Source: Mesobacillus sp. AQ2 (lineage in GTDB: Bacteria; Bacillota; Bacilli; Bacillales; Cytobacillaceae). From it: DNA of 64,000 nucleotides. Below the pieces are notes generated by a model. That model was given only the letters and a program-made list of their open reading frames with translations, was not told the DNA's origin and did not search any database. The stretch lies in assembly GCF_030122805.1 (NCBI RefSeq), contig NZ_CP126080.1, forward strand, positions 2,299,001-2,363,000. Reading direction: 5' to 3'. The position numbers and the translations under genes were made by a program. Shown here one piece after another: positions 24,418 to 33,414 of this stretch. How positions within the stretch are numbered: the first letter of the stretch is position 1; each line of letters starts with the position of its first letter.

Positions 24418-24804
24418 GTGTCATTGAATGTTGGGGATTGTATTGTTTTTGAACGCACTTTTACCAAAAGAGAGGTGGAACTTCTCACAGAGATTTCTGG
24501 TGACGAAGGGATCCACCATCTGACACCAGATGAACAGGGAAGGGTTGTTGTACAAGGTCTGTTGACGGCCACCCTGCCAACCAAAGTGGGCGGGGATCAC
24601 AATGTCCTCGCAAGGAATATGGACTTTGAATTCATCCGTCCCGTTTTTACCGGCGATACGATTGTCTGTGAGGTGAAAATCGAGCAATATGAAAAGCAGG
24701 CAAATCAGCGTACAGCCATTCTCGCGACTTTTGCTTGTGTGAACCAGAATGGAAAGGAAGTATTGAAAGGCTGTTTTTCTGGGGTTATTTTACATCATAC
24801 CTGA
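24418..24804 (+). CDS. MaoC-like hotdog-fold dehydratase
   Basis: A 128-residue single hotdog domain. The catalytic region ISGDEGIHHLTPDEQGRVVV corresponds to the MaoC / (R)-enoyl-CoA hydratase signature (SGDxNPxH), here with Asp and the second His of the pair present. It continues GLLTATLPTKVGG and FIRPVFTGDTIVCEVKI as in the family. It likely hydrates an enoyl thioester or acts as a thioesterase-like protein. The GTG start follows GGGGAGGGAGA. Monocistronic; no fatty-acid genes nearby. Confidence 0.72.
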   Translation: MSLNVGDCIVFERTFTKREVELLTEISGDEGIHHLTPDEQGRVVVQGLLTATLPTKVGGDHNVLARNMDFEFIRPVFTGDTIVCEVKIEQYEKQANQRTAILATFACVNQNGKEVLKGCFSGVILHHT

Positions 24805-24914
24805 CCACTTAGAAGCATTGGGAGATTTCCTGTGCTTATTTTTTATATGTTGCTGGAAAATTTTGCTGTACTATTATTTTATAGGATATCGTCTTACTTA
24901 GTATGGTGTAAGCA

Positions 24915-25171
24915 ATGGCATACTCCGGAGGGCCGATGACGATGTATTATGTAGCTTTAATGCGTCCCAATCACGGCTACAGCTTATTCATGGTATTACA
25001 TAGAAGTCTTAAGGCCGAGTGAATATGGGACCAGGGACACTTTACGGAGTACTTTCGAGAATGCAGAAGGACGGTCTAATTGCTTTGGCTGAAAATGATG
25101 GTCGAAGAAATACTTATGAAATCACATGGGAAGGAAAACAAGCATTTAGAATCGAGTATGATCGGTTATAA
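24915..25171 (+). pseudogene. Decayed PadR-family regulator
   Basis: Frame 1 reads MAYSGGPMTMYYVALMRPNH, then GYSLFMVLHRSLKAE and a stop at 25019-25021. A neighbouring frame continues RVNMGPGTLYGVLSRMQKDG, LIALAENDGRRNTYEIT and stops at 25169-25171. Together these are a PadR winged helix with at least one frameshift around 25012-25020, apparently missing a few residues (the usual ET before MYY and a doublet before the Pro-x-His-Gly motif) and shortened at the C-terminus. PadR genes commonly precede DUF2812 genes, as here (25215). The regulator seems lost while the partner is intact. Confidence 0.75.
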
Positions 25172-25214
25172 GAACTGATCCAGGATAGTTGGATCCTAGG
25201 GGAGAGTGAGGAGA

Positions 25215-26402
25215 ATGAATAAACCGGTCTATAAGCTCCGCCCAAGTGATTATTGGAGAATTGGAGAGCATGAAAGCTGGTTTGCAGATATGGCTGCGCA
25301 GGGGCTATTCTTGAAAAAGATGGGCATTCATTTTGCCAGGTTTGAAAAAGGTGAACCGCGGAAGATGAGATATAGAATTGATGTAACTGAGAAAAAGACA
25401 ATCTCCACTGAACAAATTGAGACCTATGCCGAGAGTGGCTGGGATATTGTCACCAGTTACGGGAATTTTCACGTCTTTTCATCACCTGAAGCGCTTGAAG
25501 CTCCAGAACTTCATGCCGATCCCGCTGAACAGTCTTATAAATTAAAGAAACTGGATAAAAAATTGGCGTTTAATGCCGGAGCCGTGATTGTTGTATTAAT
25601 GTTGATGATTGGCATGATGACTTCCATTTGGTTTCTCGATGGTATTCCTACTTATGTAATCGTGGATGGAGCAGCCATCCAGCTGACTATTTTTACGCTT
25701 CTTATTGCTTATATGGCCTATCATTCACTTGTTGCAGCTCTATCAATCCGTGCTTTGCGTAAAAGACTAGTTGAAGGTAAACCGATTGACCATCGAGCAC
25801 CTTGGAAGAAACATCACCTCATTCACACAGCTGCAGCTTTTCTGTTTACAGTGTTAGCTGGTGCGAGTGCGGTTATTCCCTTCATGCAGCTGGTGAAAAT
25901 GGATACAAAAACCTTGCCCGAAACAAGTGAGGATTTGCCGATTGTCAGATTGGCAGAAGTAGAGCAGAATCCCGAATTGGTTCGTTCTGAAATTGTTTAT
26001 ATGAGTGACAATGTTGATTGGGGAAACCGTTACTCTTATAAATGGAGTCCGCTTGCACCAGTGCAATACGAAACAGATGAGTCCGGCCAGGTGCCGGGTA
26101 AGCAATGGAATGATGGGAGTGGTGACTATTCTCCGGCAATCCATACACAGTTCTACAAGCTGACATTTCCAGGCATGGCGGATAATCTGGTTTCTGACTT
26201 GATCAAACGATACAAATATGAAAACAGCCAGGACGAGTATCGGAAGAAGAACCATCCCGACTTAGATCTATTGATTGTCCATGTCGAGAAAGGTACGAAA
26301 GAGGTATTTGCTTCACGAGGGGACTCCGTCATGTATGTCAGGTATCATGGGAATGCGAAGGTAGGAACGGTAATAGATAATGTGGCTAAAAAGATTCACT
26401 AA
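25215..26402 (+). CDS. DUF2812 membrane protein
   Basis: A 395-residue protein. It begins MNKPVYKLRPSDYWRIGEHE and SWFADMAAQGLFLKKMG, the DUF2812 hallmark, then has three hydrophobic segments (about 120-140, 150-175 and 205-225, the middle one AIQLTIFTLLIAYMAYHSL) and an extracytoplasmic C-terminal domain. ATG 25215 is chosen because the family starts here and a purine-rich GGGGAGAGTGAGGAG site precedes it. Normally paired with a PadR repressor, which is broken here. Function unknown. Confidence 0.83.
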   Translation: MNKPVYKLRPSDYWRIGEHESWFADMAAQGLFLKKMGIHFARFEKGEPRKMRYRIDVTEKKTISTEQIETYAESGWDIVTSYGNFHVFSSPEALEAPELHADPAEQSYKLKKLDKKLAFNAGAVIVVLMLMIGMMTSIWFLDGIPTYVIVDGAAIQLTIFTLLIAYMAYHSLVAALSIRALRKRLVEGKPIDHRAPWKKHHLIHTAAAFLFTVLAGASAVIPFMQLVKMDTKTLPETSEDLPIVRLAEVEQNPELVRSEIVYMSDNVDWGNRYSYKWSPLAPVQYETDESGQVPGKQWNDGSGDYSPAIHTQFYKLTFPGMADNLVSDLIKRYKYENSQDEYRKKNHPDLDLLIVHVEKGTKEVFASRGDSVMYVRYHGNAKVGTVIDNVAKKIH

Positions 26403-26476
26403 CTTACAGTTTAAGTTGTGCGTGAGATGTATTTAAGCATTCAACTGGAATTGGTTAGATAAGTGGTGATAGGCTT

Positions 26477-27062
26477 TCGTTATTTTGACAGGTTTGCAGG
26501 TGAAGAGTGAAATGTTGTCAAAAATCCGAGGTTATTTTGACAGGTTTGCAGGTGAAGAGTGAAATGTTGTCAAGAATCCGAGGTTTTTTTGACAGAAGTG
26601 CAGGTGATGAGTGTAAAGCTGTCAAGAAACCATCGTTATTTTGACAGGTTTGCAGGTGAAGAGTGAAAAGTTGTCAAGAAACCATCGTTATTTTGACAGG
26701 TTTGTAGTTGAAGAGTGTAAAGTTGTCAAGAATCCGAGGTTATCTTGACAGGTTTGCAGGTGTGGAGTGAAAAGTTGTCAAGAATCCGAGGTTATTTTGA
26801 CAGGTTTCCAGGTGTAGAGTGTAAAGTTGTCAAGAATCCGAGGTAATCTTGACAGGTTTGCAGGTGTAGAGTGAAAAGCTGTCAAGAATCAGAGGTTATC
26901 TTGACAGGTTTGCAGGTGTAAAGTGTAAAGTTGTCAAGAATCCGAGGTTATTTTGACAGGTTTGCAGGTGTAGGGCGAAAGGTTGTCAAGAAACCATCGT
27001 TATTTTGACAGGTTTGAAGTTGTAGGAGCATAAGCTGTCAAATATGTGTTGGTTATTTTGTT
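26477..27062. repeat. 52-bp palindromic array, 11 units, arm type GTCAAGA/TCTTGAC
   Basis: GACA half-sites occur at 26487, 26539, 26591, 26643, 26695, 26747, 26799, 26851, 26903, 26955 and 27007: eleven units spaced exactly 52 bp apart. A typical unit is TTTTGACAGGTTTGCAGGTG, then roughly GAGTGAAAAG, then TTGTCAAGAATCCGAGG. The TGTC ends 33 bp after the GACA start in the units I measured. The arms between units (TGTCAAGA and TCTTGACA, or TGTCAAAA with TTTTGACA) are complementary. A twelfth unit decays at 27060. The array fills most of the 26403-27296 gap before helD. Confidence 0.92.
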
Positions 27063-27080
27063 AGAAGGGGAACAGCTACA

Positions 27081-27128
27081 AAAAAAGAGCAGCCATTTAC
27101 GTACTCAAACGTAAATGACTGCTCTTTT
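27081..27128 (+). terminator. Bidirectional terminator between the array and helD
   Basis: GAGCAGCCATTTACG and CGTAAATGACTGCTC pair (small internal mismatch), flanked by A6 on the left and TTTT on the right. Confidence 0.72.
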
Positions 27129-27296
27129 CAAGTATCTGAACCACAGAATTACATTGAAAAAAGATGGATCCTGTGATAAATTTATATAGATATGCACCGT
27201 TTTAATTGAAACGGATATAATTATCCCTATTTTAATTATACAATGCATTCGATTAGTTAGTCAACTCTTTTATTAAAAAAATTTAGGGGTGTTGCT

Positions 27297-29642
27297 ATGA
27301 GTATGGAACTTCGGCGGGAGCAAAAGCGATTGAACGGGGTAATGGAGACGATTCGAAATGAAATCGGCAAAATGGAAAAAGAAACTTCCAGGCTGAAAAA
27401 CGAGGTTGTTCATATCCGTAAACACTTCTGGGATGAGGTCAAAGTGAATACGGACACTTTTGATGATTTCCTTGAAACTATCATCGGTTTGAGGCAGGAG
27501 GCACAAGCCCTTTCTGTCAGTCAAAGTACCCATCGTCATTCATCCAAGCGACTGGCTACACTACGACGTATGCAGGAAATTCCATATTTCGGCCGGATTG
27601 ATTTTACCGAAGAAGGTACTTCTGTTCCGGATCAAATCTATATTGGGATCTCCTCACTCGTTGATGCTGCAGGCGAAGAGTTCCTGATTTATGACTGGAG
27701 AGCTCCAATCTCCAGTGTTTACTACGATTACCAGCCTGGCGCGGCAATGTATCGAACACCCGGTGGTCCAATCCATGGCAGTTTGGAGAAAAAGTGGCAG
27801 TACCTGATACGCGGAGACGTTCTGCAATCTATGTTCGATACGAGCCTGACGATTGGTGACGAGATTCTCCAGCAGGTGCTAGGAAAAGGCACTGATAACC
27901 ATATGCATAATATAGTTGCGACGATTCAACAAGAGCAAAATAAAATCATCCGGCATGACCGAGGCAGACTGCTCATCGTCCATGGTGCTGCTGGAAGTGG
28001 AAAAACTTCAGCTGCGATGCAGCGTATTGCTTATTTGCTGTACAAATACCGCGACCATCTAAATGCTGATCAAATTATCCTGTTTTCTCCGAACAAAATG
28101 TTCAGCAGTTATGTATCCAATGTTCTTCCTGAACTTGGAGAAGAGAATATGCAGCAGGCAACATTCCAGGAATACCTGGATCATCGCTTGAGTAAGGAAT
28201 TTGAAGTTGAAAACCCATATGAGCAATTAGAGTATGTTTTAACTGCAACGAATACCCATTATTACAATACTAGAATTGCTGGAATTCGATTTAAGGCTTC
28301 TGCCGATTTTTTTGAAGCGATTCAATCCTACAGGAAATCGCTTGAGGTATCTGGAATGGTTTTCAATAACATCAATTTTAGAGGTGAGCCACTTGTTACA
28401 TCCCAGCAAATAGCGGACAGATTTTATCATGGTGAGGATTCTTCGAAGTTCCATAGCCGCCTGGAAAAAGTGAAGGATTGGCTGCTGAAGCAAATTGCTA
28501 AGGCCGAGAAGCTTGAAGTGACTGAGCCTTGGGTCCAAGAGGAAATAGAGCTGCTTAGTGATGAAGAGTATCATAAGGCCTATACCTATTTAGCTGAAAA
28601 GAAGGGATATAAAGGGGAATCCATTCACGATTATGAGATCGAGGACGAAGCCTTGGCGCGTTTGATTGTTCGACGGAAGTTTCAACCAATACGAAAGCGG
28701 ATTAAGGCTTACCGCTTTGTTAACATCAAGGGAATATACAGGCAGCTATTTACCGATCACACAAAGATCAACCAGTTGTATGCAGGGAGGGTACCCATGG
28801 AGTGGCCGGACCTTTGCGTATTAACTGTAAACATGCTTGACGAAGGAAAACTCTATTATGAGGACGCCACACCATTTTTATTTTTAAAAGAGATAATATT
28901 TGGTTTTCAGACGAACAGTTCGATAAGACACATTGTGGTGGATGAAGCTCAGGATTATTCAGCTTTTCAATTCGAATTTTTAAAGCGGCTGTTCCCAGCT
29001 GCAAGGATGACTGTGTTAGGTGACTTTAATCAGGCGATCTTCGCACATGCCAGTGAAACGGTTGATTTCCATAGATTGACTGGTCTGTACGGATCTGAAG
29101 ATACAGAAGTGATCAATATGGCGCGAAGCTACCGATCGACAAAACCGATTATTGAGTTTACTCGAAGGCTTGTGCCAAATGGCGAAAGAATCATTCCTTT
29201 TGAACGTGACGGTGAACGTCCAGTCCTGACTCAATTGGCTGAGCACACAGAACTGCACAGGTGCATTGTCTCCAAGGTCAATGATTTGCGAAGTAATGGA
29301 TATCGCAGTATTGCTATCATCTGCAAATCTGCTGAGGAAAGTTTAAGGGCCTTTAAGTCGCTTTCCGTAATTGAAGGAATTAAACACATCAAGAGTGGGG
29401 CGATAGAATATGAGCAAGGAGTAGTCGTCATCCCTTCTTATCTATCCAAGGGAATTGAATTCGACGCTGTCATTATTTATGATGCATCGGCGGAAGTCTA
29501 TAGTGAAGAGAGTTTGCGCAGGATATTTTATACTGCCTGCACCAGGGCGATGCATAATTTACAGCTTTTCAGTGTAGGTGAACCGAGTCCTTTTTTGAGG
29601 AAAGGCATTCAGGAAGGCTTCATTCATTCAGAATTTATGTAA
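27297..29642 (+). CDS. helD: HelD, RNA-polymerase-recycling superfamily-1 helicase-like ATPase
   Basis: A 781-residue protein with an N-terminal coiled-coil arm (residues 1-60, LRREQKRLNGVMETIRNEIG), then the HelD signature IYDWRAPISSVYYDY. The Walker A motif GAAGSGKTSA is at residues 230-239, VVDEAQDYS is Walker B, and motif VI is near TACTRAMHNL. HelD binds stalled or post-termination RNA polymerase and pries it off DNA using ATP. The length is typical. The ATG is preceded by AGGGGTG. Monocistronic, with a strong bidirectional terminator after it. Confidence 0.93.
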   Translation: MSMELRREQKRLNGVMETIRNEIGKMEKETSRLKNEVVHIRKHFWDEVKVNTDTFDDFLETIIGLRQEAQALSVSQSTHRHSSKRLATLRRMQEIPYFGRIDFTEEGTSVPDQIYIGISSLVDAAGEEFLIYDWRAPISSVYYDYQPGAAMYRTPGGPIHGSLEKKWQYLIRGDVLQSMFDTSLTIGDEILQQVLGKGTDNHMHNIVATIQQEQNKIIRHDRGRLLIVHGAAGSGKTSAAMQRIAYLLYKYRDHLNADQIILFSPNKMFSSYVSNVLPELGEENMQQATFQEYLDHRLSKEFEVENPYEQLEYVLTATNTHYYNTRIAGIRFKASADFFEAIQSYRKSLEVSGMVFNNINFRGEPLVTSQQIADRFYHGEDSSKFHSRLEKVKDWLLKQIAKAEKLEVTEPWVQEEIELLSDEEYHKAYTYLAEKKGYKGESIHDYEIEDEALARLIVRRKFQPIRKRIKAYRFVNIKGIYRQLFTDHTKINQLYAGRVPMEWPDLCVLTVNMLDEGKLYYEDATPFLFLKEIIFGFQTNSSIRHIVVDEAQDYSAFQFEFLKRLFPAARMTVLGDFNQAIFAHASETVDFHRLTGLYGSEDTEVINMARSYRSTKPIIEFTRRLVPNGERIIPFERDGERPVLTQLAEHTELHRCIVSKVNDLRSNGYRSIAIICKSAEESLRAFKSLSVIEGIKHIKSGAIEYEQGVVVIPSYLSKGIEFDAVIIYDASAEVYSEESLRRIFYTACTRAMHNLQLFSVGEPSPFLRKGIQEGFIHSEFM

Positions 29643-29672
29643 TGGTAAAGAGAAGGTTACCTTTGCAAGGGG

Positions 29673-29713
29673 AAAAATGCTGAAGAGGTGTTTCAGCCTC
29701 TTCAGCATTTTTT
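29673..29713. terminator. Bidirectional terminator between helD and the DUF3231 gene
   Basis: ATGCTGAAGAGG and CCTCTTCAGCAT form a 12-bp stem flanked by A's and TTTTTT; serves both convergent genes. Confidence 0.88.
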
Positions 29714-29719
29714 ATTTAT

Positions 29720-30715
29720 TTATTTGCGTGTAATCATTTGTGGCGGTTCTTCCATCCAGCCATTTTTAATCATGATTTTCGCGCCTTTATGGGCGTACTC
29801 AAAAACATCCTTTGTAAAAATAGTCATCTTTGCAGGCAAATCATTCCGTAAACTAAAAGCTGTTCCGAGAGAGTTACTTCCCAACGAGAAGCTGCAAAAC
29901 AGACTTGTACAATACATCATTAATTTATCTGAAAAAGCAGCTTCTGTAGATTTTGTCGCATTTCCACCAGCAGTTTGCGGGACCGGGAGATTCTCCTGGA
30001 TCATTAGCTCACTCAATTCTTTCACGATTCCTTTAGCCAGCTCAGCTCCCTCAAAAAAGTATTTTTTGACCTCCTTGTCTTTAGCGGACTGGGCAAAACC
30101 TAATATCATTTGCAGTCCTGTTAGGTTTGATTCAATCCCTTTATGAATATGCGCTACCTCGACAGTATTGAAGGTCCTTTTCTGAGTGAATGGATTGATG
30201 CTGCTTGCGCTTAAATAATCGTTATCTTTAACAAATTCCACTGATTTTGGCATTGTTACGAATGGGCTCCTGACAAGAAGCCCGTTCTCAAGCAGATACT
30301 GAGAGGATTGCATGAAATACTTCTGGGTAAGTGCTGTCAAATCCGCAAACAGGATATTGATATCTTCCCTGAACGTCATTGATATGTTCAAAGCATGGAG
30401 TCCCATGCTGATTTCCTTTAACAACCGGACGAACATGATGTCAAAGCCGTTATCATATAACTTTGGGACATCCTTATACACGTCCTGTGATGTAAAGCCA
30501 GTGGGAGTGACAGCGCCTTCCTCTTCATAAATGGCAACGATTTTACTTATAAACCCCTCTAATTCACTATACATGCTAGTCATGATTTTCTTTGCTTTTT
30601 CATCATCGGCTTTCTCTATAAAGTATTCCAACATCCTTAAAATCATTGTTTTTTCTTGATAGGTAAGCCATAACGATCCTAGTTCGGAAGATGTTATAGG
30701 TACTTTATCCGGCAT
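29720..30715 (-). CDS. DUF3231 protein
   Basis: A 331-residue soluble protein made of two ferritin-like helical repeats: ITSSELGSLWLTYQEKTMIL opens the first, and FNTVEVAHIHKGIESNLTGL opens the second. DUF3231 is common in spore-forming Bacillus and related to spore-coat CotF-like proteins; the biochemical role is unknown. AGGGAGG precedes the ATG at 30715. Divergent from the PAS kinase at 30930. Confidence 0.85.
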   Translation of the reverse strand: MPDKVPITSSELGSLWLTYQEKTMILRMLEYFIEKADDEKAKKIMTSMYSELEGFISKIVAIYEEEGAVTPTGFTSQDVYKDVPKLYDNGFDIMFVRLLKEISMGLHALNISMTFREDINILFADLTALTQKYFMQSSQYLLENGLLVRSPFVTMPKSVEFVKDNDYLSASSINPFTQKRTFNTVEVAHIHKGIESNLTGLQMILGFAQSAKDKEVKKYFFEGAELAKGIVKELSELMIQENLPVPQTAGGNATKSTEAAFSDKLMMYCTSLFCSFSLGSNSLGTAFSLRNDLPAKMTIFTKDVFEYAHKGAKIMIKNGWMEEPPQMITRK

Positions 30716-30929
30716 GGTGAATCCTCCCTGAACATGTTTTTTTTAGAATGTGCTGAATAGCCGTTTTTGATTCCAATATGTAAATAGATGAAGTGGTCGG
30801 TAAAGAAAAAACTATACGCATTATTACTCATTCATTTGTAAAAAATAAAATCCAATTCTCCTGAACTGGATAGTGGACGTCCAGTAAAGCAATTATTAAA
30901 ATAAATGTATTAGATACAGGAGGTGTTAC

Positions 30930-33119
30930 ATGAAAACAGTAGTGAATGAGCCATCACTTTTTGAGCATATGTTTAAAAACCTAACATTCCCCGTAATTAT
31001 ATTCGAAAAAGCTGATGAAAACTTAAGGGAATATCGAATTTATGAAGTGAATGACGCCGCATGTGCTTTATTGAATTATTCCAAAGAAGAGTTACTGTCA
31101 AAAGAGGTTTTGTCTCTATATAATCATTTAGCCCCTGAAGTGCTAAAGACTGTAAAAGAGCTTCTCGTTAAAGATGGCAAAATATCAACTGTATTAGACC
31201 TTCCTGATCGAAATGAAAATATGATTACAGTAGAAGTCAATGCATCAATATTGAATATTGGCAATCAACAATTCATTTATTGTATGTTAAAAGAATTTTC
31301 AACCCGTCACTGTCATCACGATGCACTCGAAGTAGAAAACAACTACTTACGTACCGTGATGAATACAATTCAGTCTTTTATATTGATTTTAGATCAAGAT
31401 GGACGAATTAATAAGTGGAACCAATACACAGAACAAGTTTCAGGATATAGCCTGGAGGAAGTACAATACAAAAAGTTTTGGGACGTTTTTATTGAAAATC
31501 CAGAAAAACAGTTTGTTGTGAATAATTATTTATCAGGAAAAATTCCAACCGTGTACGAAAATTTCTGGAGAATGAAAAATGGCGAAAAAAGATTTATCAA
31601 ATGGAAAAGTAAAACTGTCGAAGATAATGAAGGGAACTTACAATTTGTTTTAGCGACTGGTGTTGATATTACTGATAAGATCCTCTCATTTAAAGAGTTG
31701 GAAAAAAGCAGGGAAAAGTATAAAGCACTTGTTTCCTCGATGCAAGACATTGTCATAACGATTGACCGTTCTCTCAAAATCACCAGTGTTCATGGGAAAT
31801 GGATTAAAACGAATGATTTTACAATGGAAGCCTTCGAAGGAAAATCCATACATGATCTATTTAACTATTCAAGTATCCAGCAAGATGAAGTCAGAAAGGC
31901 ATTTTCAGGAATAAATACAGAATTCGAATGGGATTTAGAGATAAATGGTAAAACCCATTATTTTCACAGTGTATTGTCACCGATCTTATTACATAACAAC
32001 GTGATAAAAGAGGTTGTCGGAGTAACTCGTGACATAACAGAAAAGAAAAACCTTGAGGAGCACCATAAGAGGATTTATGAAGCCTTGACGAGCGGCATGA
32101 TTCTCCAGGACACAAACGGGATGATAGTCTATGCTAATAAAAATGCTTGCGCAATATTGGGATATGACGAACATTCGCTAGCCAATATGACTTCTCTGAA
32201 TGCTGAATGGGATGCTGAAGATGCTTCAGGGGAGCCATTCAACGGCGAGGAACATCCTGCAATGAAAACGTTAGCGACTGGTGAAGAATTCAGTAATGTT
32301 GAGATGTTTGTATTCAATCCTATGAAGAACGAAAAAAGGTGGATTCTTGTTGACACCAGAGCAATATTTGAAGCGGGCAGCAGCAACAAAATAGAATACG
32401 TCCTATCTACTTTCCATGATATTACAGAAAAAAAGGAAATGGATCAAATCATGCAGCAATCGCAAAAGCTGGCACTGATTGGCAGGCTGGCTTCTGGAGT
32501 GGTTCATGAAATACGTAACCCTCTAACGAGCATTATGGGACTTCTGAAATTCGCGGAAGAGGGCCAGGATGAGAATAAGATTTTTGATTACCTTCCTGTC
32601 ATGAAAATGGAATTGGAGCAAATCAATAGGTTCACGAACGAATTCATCGAACTTTCATATTCAAAGGAATCCAACTGGACCGTTGCAGACCTCGGGCGCA
32701 TCATTCAATATTCACTGAATTCACTGAAGCTGGAAATTGAGGATCACAATATCGAGACTCGTATAGAAAACAATTGTAACAAGGATATACTTGTGAAGTG
32801 CATTGAGCCACACTTAAAGCTTCTGTTTATCAATCTGTTTAAAAACTCGATTGAGGCCATGCCCTACGGCGGAAGCCTAATGGTCAAACTAGAATGTATG
32901 GGTGAAAAAGTCCTGATAAGTGTCATCGATACAGGAAAGGGAATCAGTCCTGAACGGTTAAAACATCTTTGCGAGCCTTACTATTCCACCAAAGAAAAAG
33001 GGACAGGCCTGGGATTAATGCGCAGTTTGAAAATCGTTCATGACCATAATGGGAAAATCGATTTTTCCAGTGAAGAAGGGAAAGGAACGATTGTCGCAAT
33101 CGAACTTTTATTGAACTAA
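30930..33119 (+). CDS. Multi-PAS sensor histidine kinase (sporulation-kinase-like)
   Basis: A 729-residue kinase without membrane segments. About four PAS domains: residues 10-115 (YRIYEVNDAACALLNYSKEE), 140-250 (FILILDQDGRINKWNQYTEQ), 265-370 and 385-505 (GMILQDTNGMIVYANKNACA). The HisKA domain has ASGVVHEIRNPLTSIMG with phospho-acceptor His526. The ATPase domain shows NLFKNSIEAMPYGG, DTGKGISPE and KGTGLGLM. No response regulator is adjacent, so it is an orphan kinase. The cytosolic multi-PAS layout and the HEIRNPLT H-box are like KinA/KinE, feeding the Spo0F-Spo0A phosphorelay; that is inference. CAGGAGGTG precedes the ATG. Confidence 0.88.
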   Translation: MKTVVNEPSLFEHMFKNLTFPVIIFEKADENLREYRIYEVNDAACALLNYSKEELLSKEVLSLYNHLAPEVLKTVKELLVKDGKISTVLDLPDRNENMITVEVNASILNIGNQQFIYCMLKEFSTRHCHHDALEVENNYLRTVMNTIQSFILILDQDGRINKWNQYTEQVSGYSLEEVQYKKFWDVFIENPEKQFVVNNYLSGKIPTVYENFWRMKNGEKRFIKWKSKTVEDNEGNLQFVLATGVDITDKILSFKELEKSREKYKALVSSMQDIVITIDRSLKITSVHGKWIKTNDFTMEAFEGKSIHDLFNYSSIQQDEVRKAFSGINTEFEWDLEINGKTHYFHSVLSPILLHNNVIKEVVGVTRDITEKKNLEEHHKRIYEALTSGMILQDTNGMIVYANKNACAILGYDEHSLANMTSLNAEWDAEDASGEPFNGEEHPAMKTLATGEEFSNVEMFVFNPMKNEKRWILVDTRAIFEAGSSNKIEYVLSTFHDITEKKEMDQIMQQSQKLALIGRLASGVVHEIRNPLTSIMGLLKFAEEGQDENKIFDYLPVMKMELEQINRFTNEFIELSYSKESNWTVADLGRIIQYSLNSLKLEIEDHNIETRIENNCNKDILVKCIEPHLKLLFINLFKNSIEAMPYGGSLMVKLECMGEKVLISVIDTGKGISPERLKHLCEPYYSTKEKGTGLGLMRSLKIVHDHNGKIDFSSEEGKGTIVAIELLLN

Positions 33120-33178
33120 TATCGTAATGGGGATTTATGCAGTTATAATACCATTGCCATATTGTTTGTATGGAACTG

Positions 33179-33213
33179 AAGCTCTTCTAAGCTGGAGGGC
33201 TTTATTTTTTTTG
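33179..33213 (+). terminator. Possible terminator after the PAS kinase
   Basis: AGCTCTTC and GGAGGGCT pair with wobbles and are followed by a T-run. Confidence 0.5.
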
Positions 33214-33372
33214 TTTTAAATGAAGTTAGATTTCTCGGCTATCATGTTGACCTGGTTAGAGAAATAAAAGATGTGGGGTGACAGGAAAGGGGAATATGAA
33301 TCGTACTTCTGAAATATGCTGCCATGATTTCAGCTTTTTCCATCTGACATAAGTAATCTTAAACCAACCTTA

Positions 33373-33407
33373 AAAACCCAGGGCAGTTCATTGCCCAGAA
33401 CTGCCCT
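33373..33407 (-). terminator. Terminator of the ger operon
   Basis: GGGCAGTTC and GAACTGCCC form a 9-bp stem; on the minus strand GGGTTTTT follows. Confidence 0.78.
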
Positions 33408-33414
33408 TTGTCCA

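Noticed and set aside
29688..30146. 152-codon plus-strand frame over the DUF3231 gene
   Set aside because: Starts within a terminator and is antisense to a gene with clear domain repeats.
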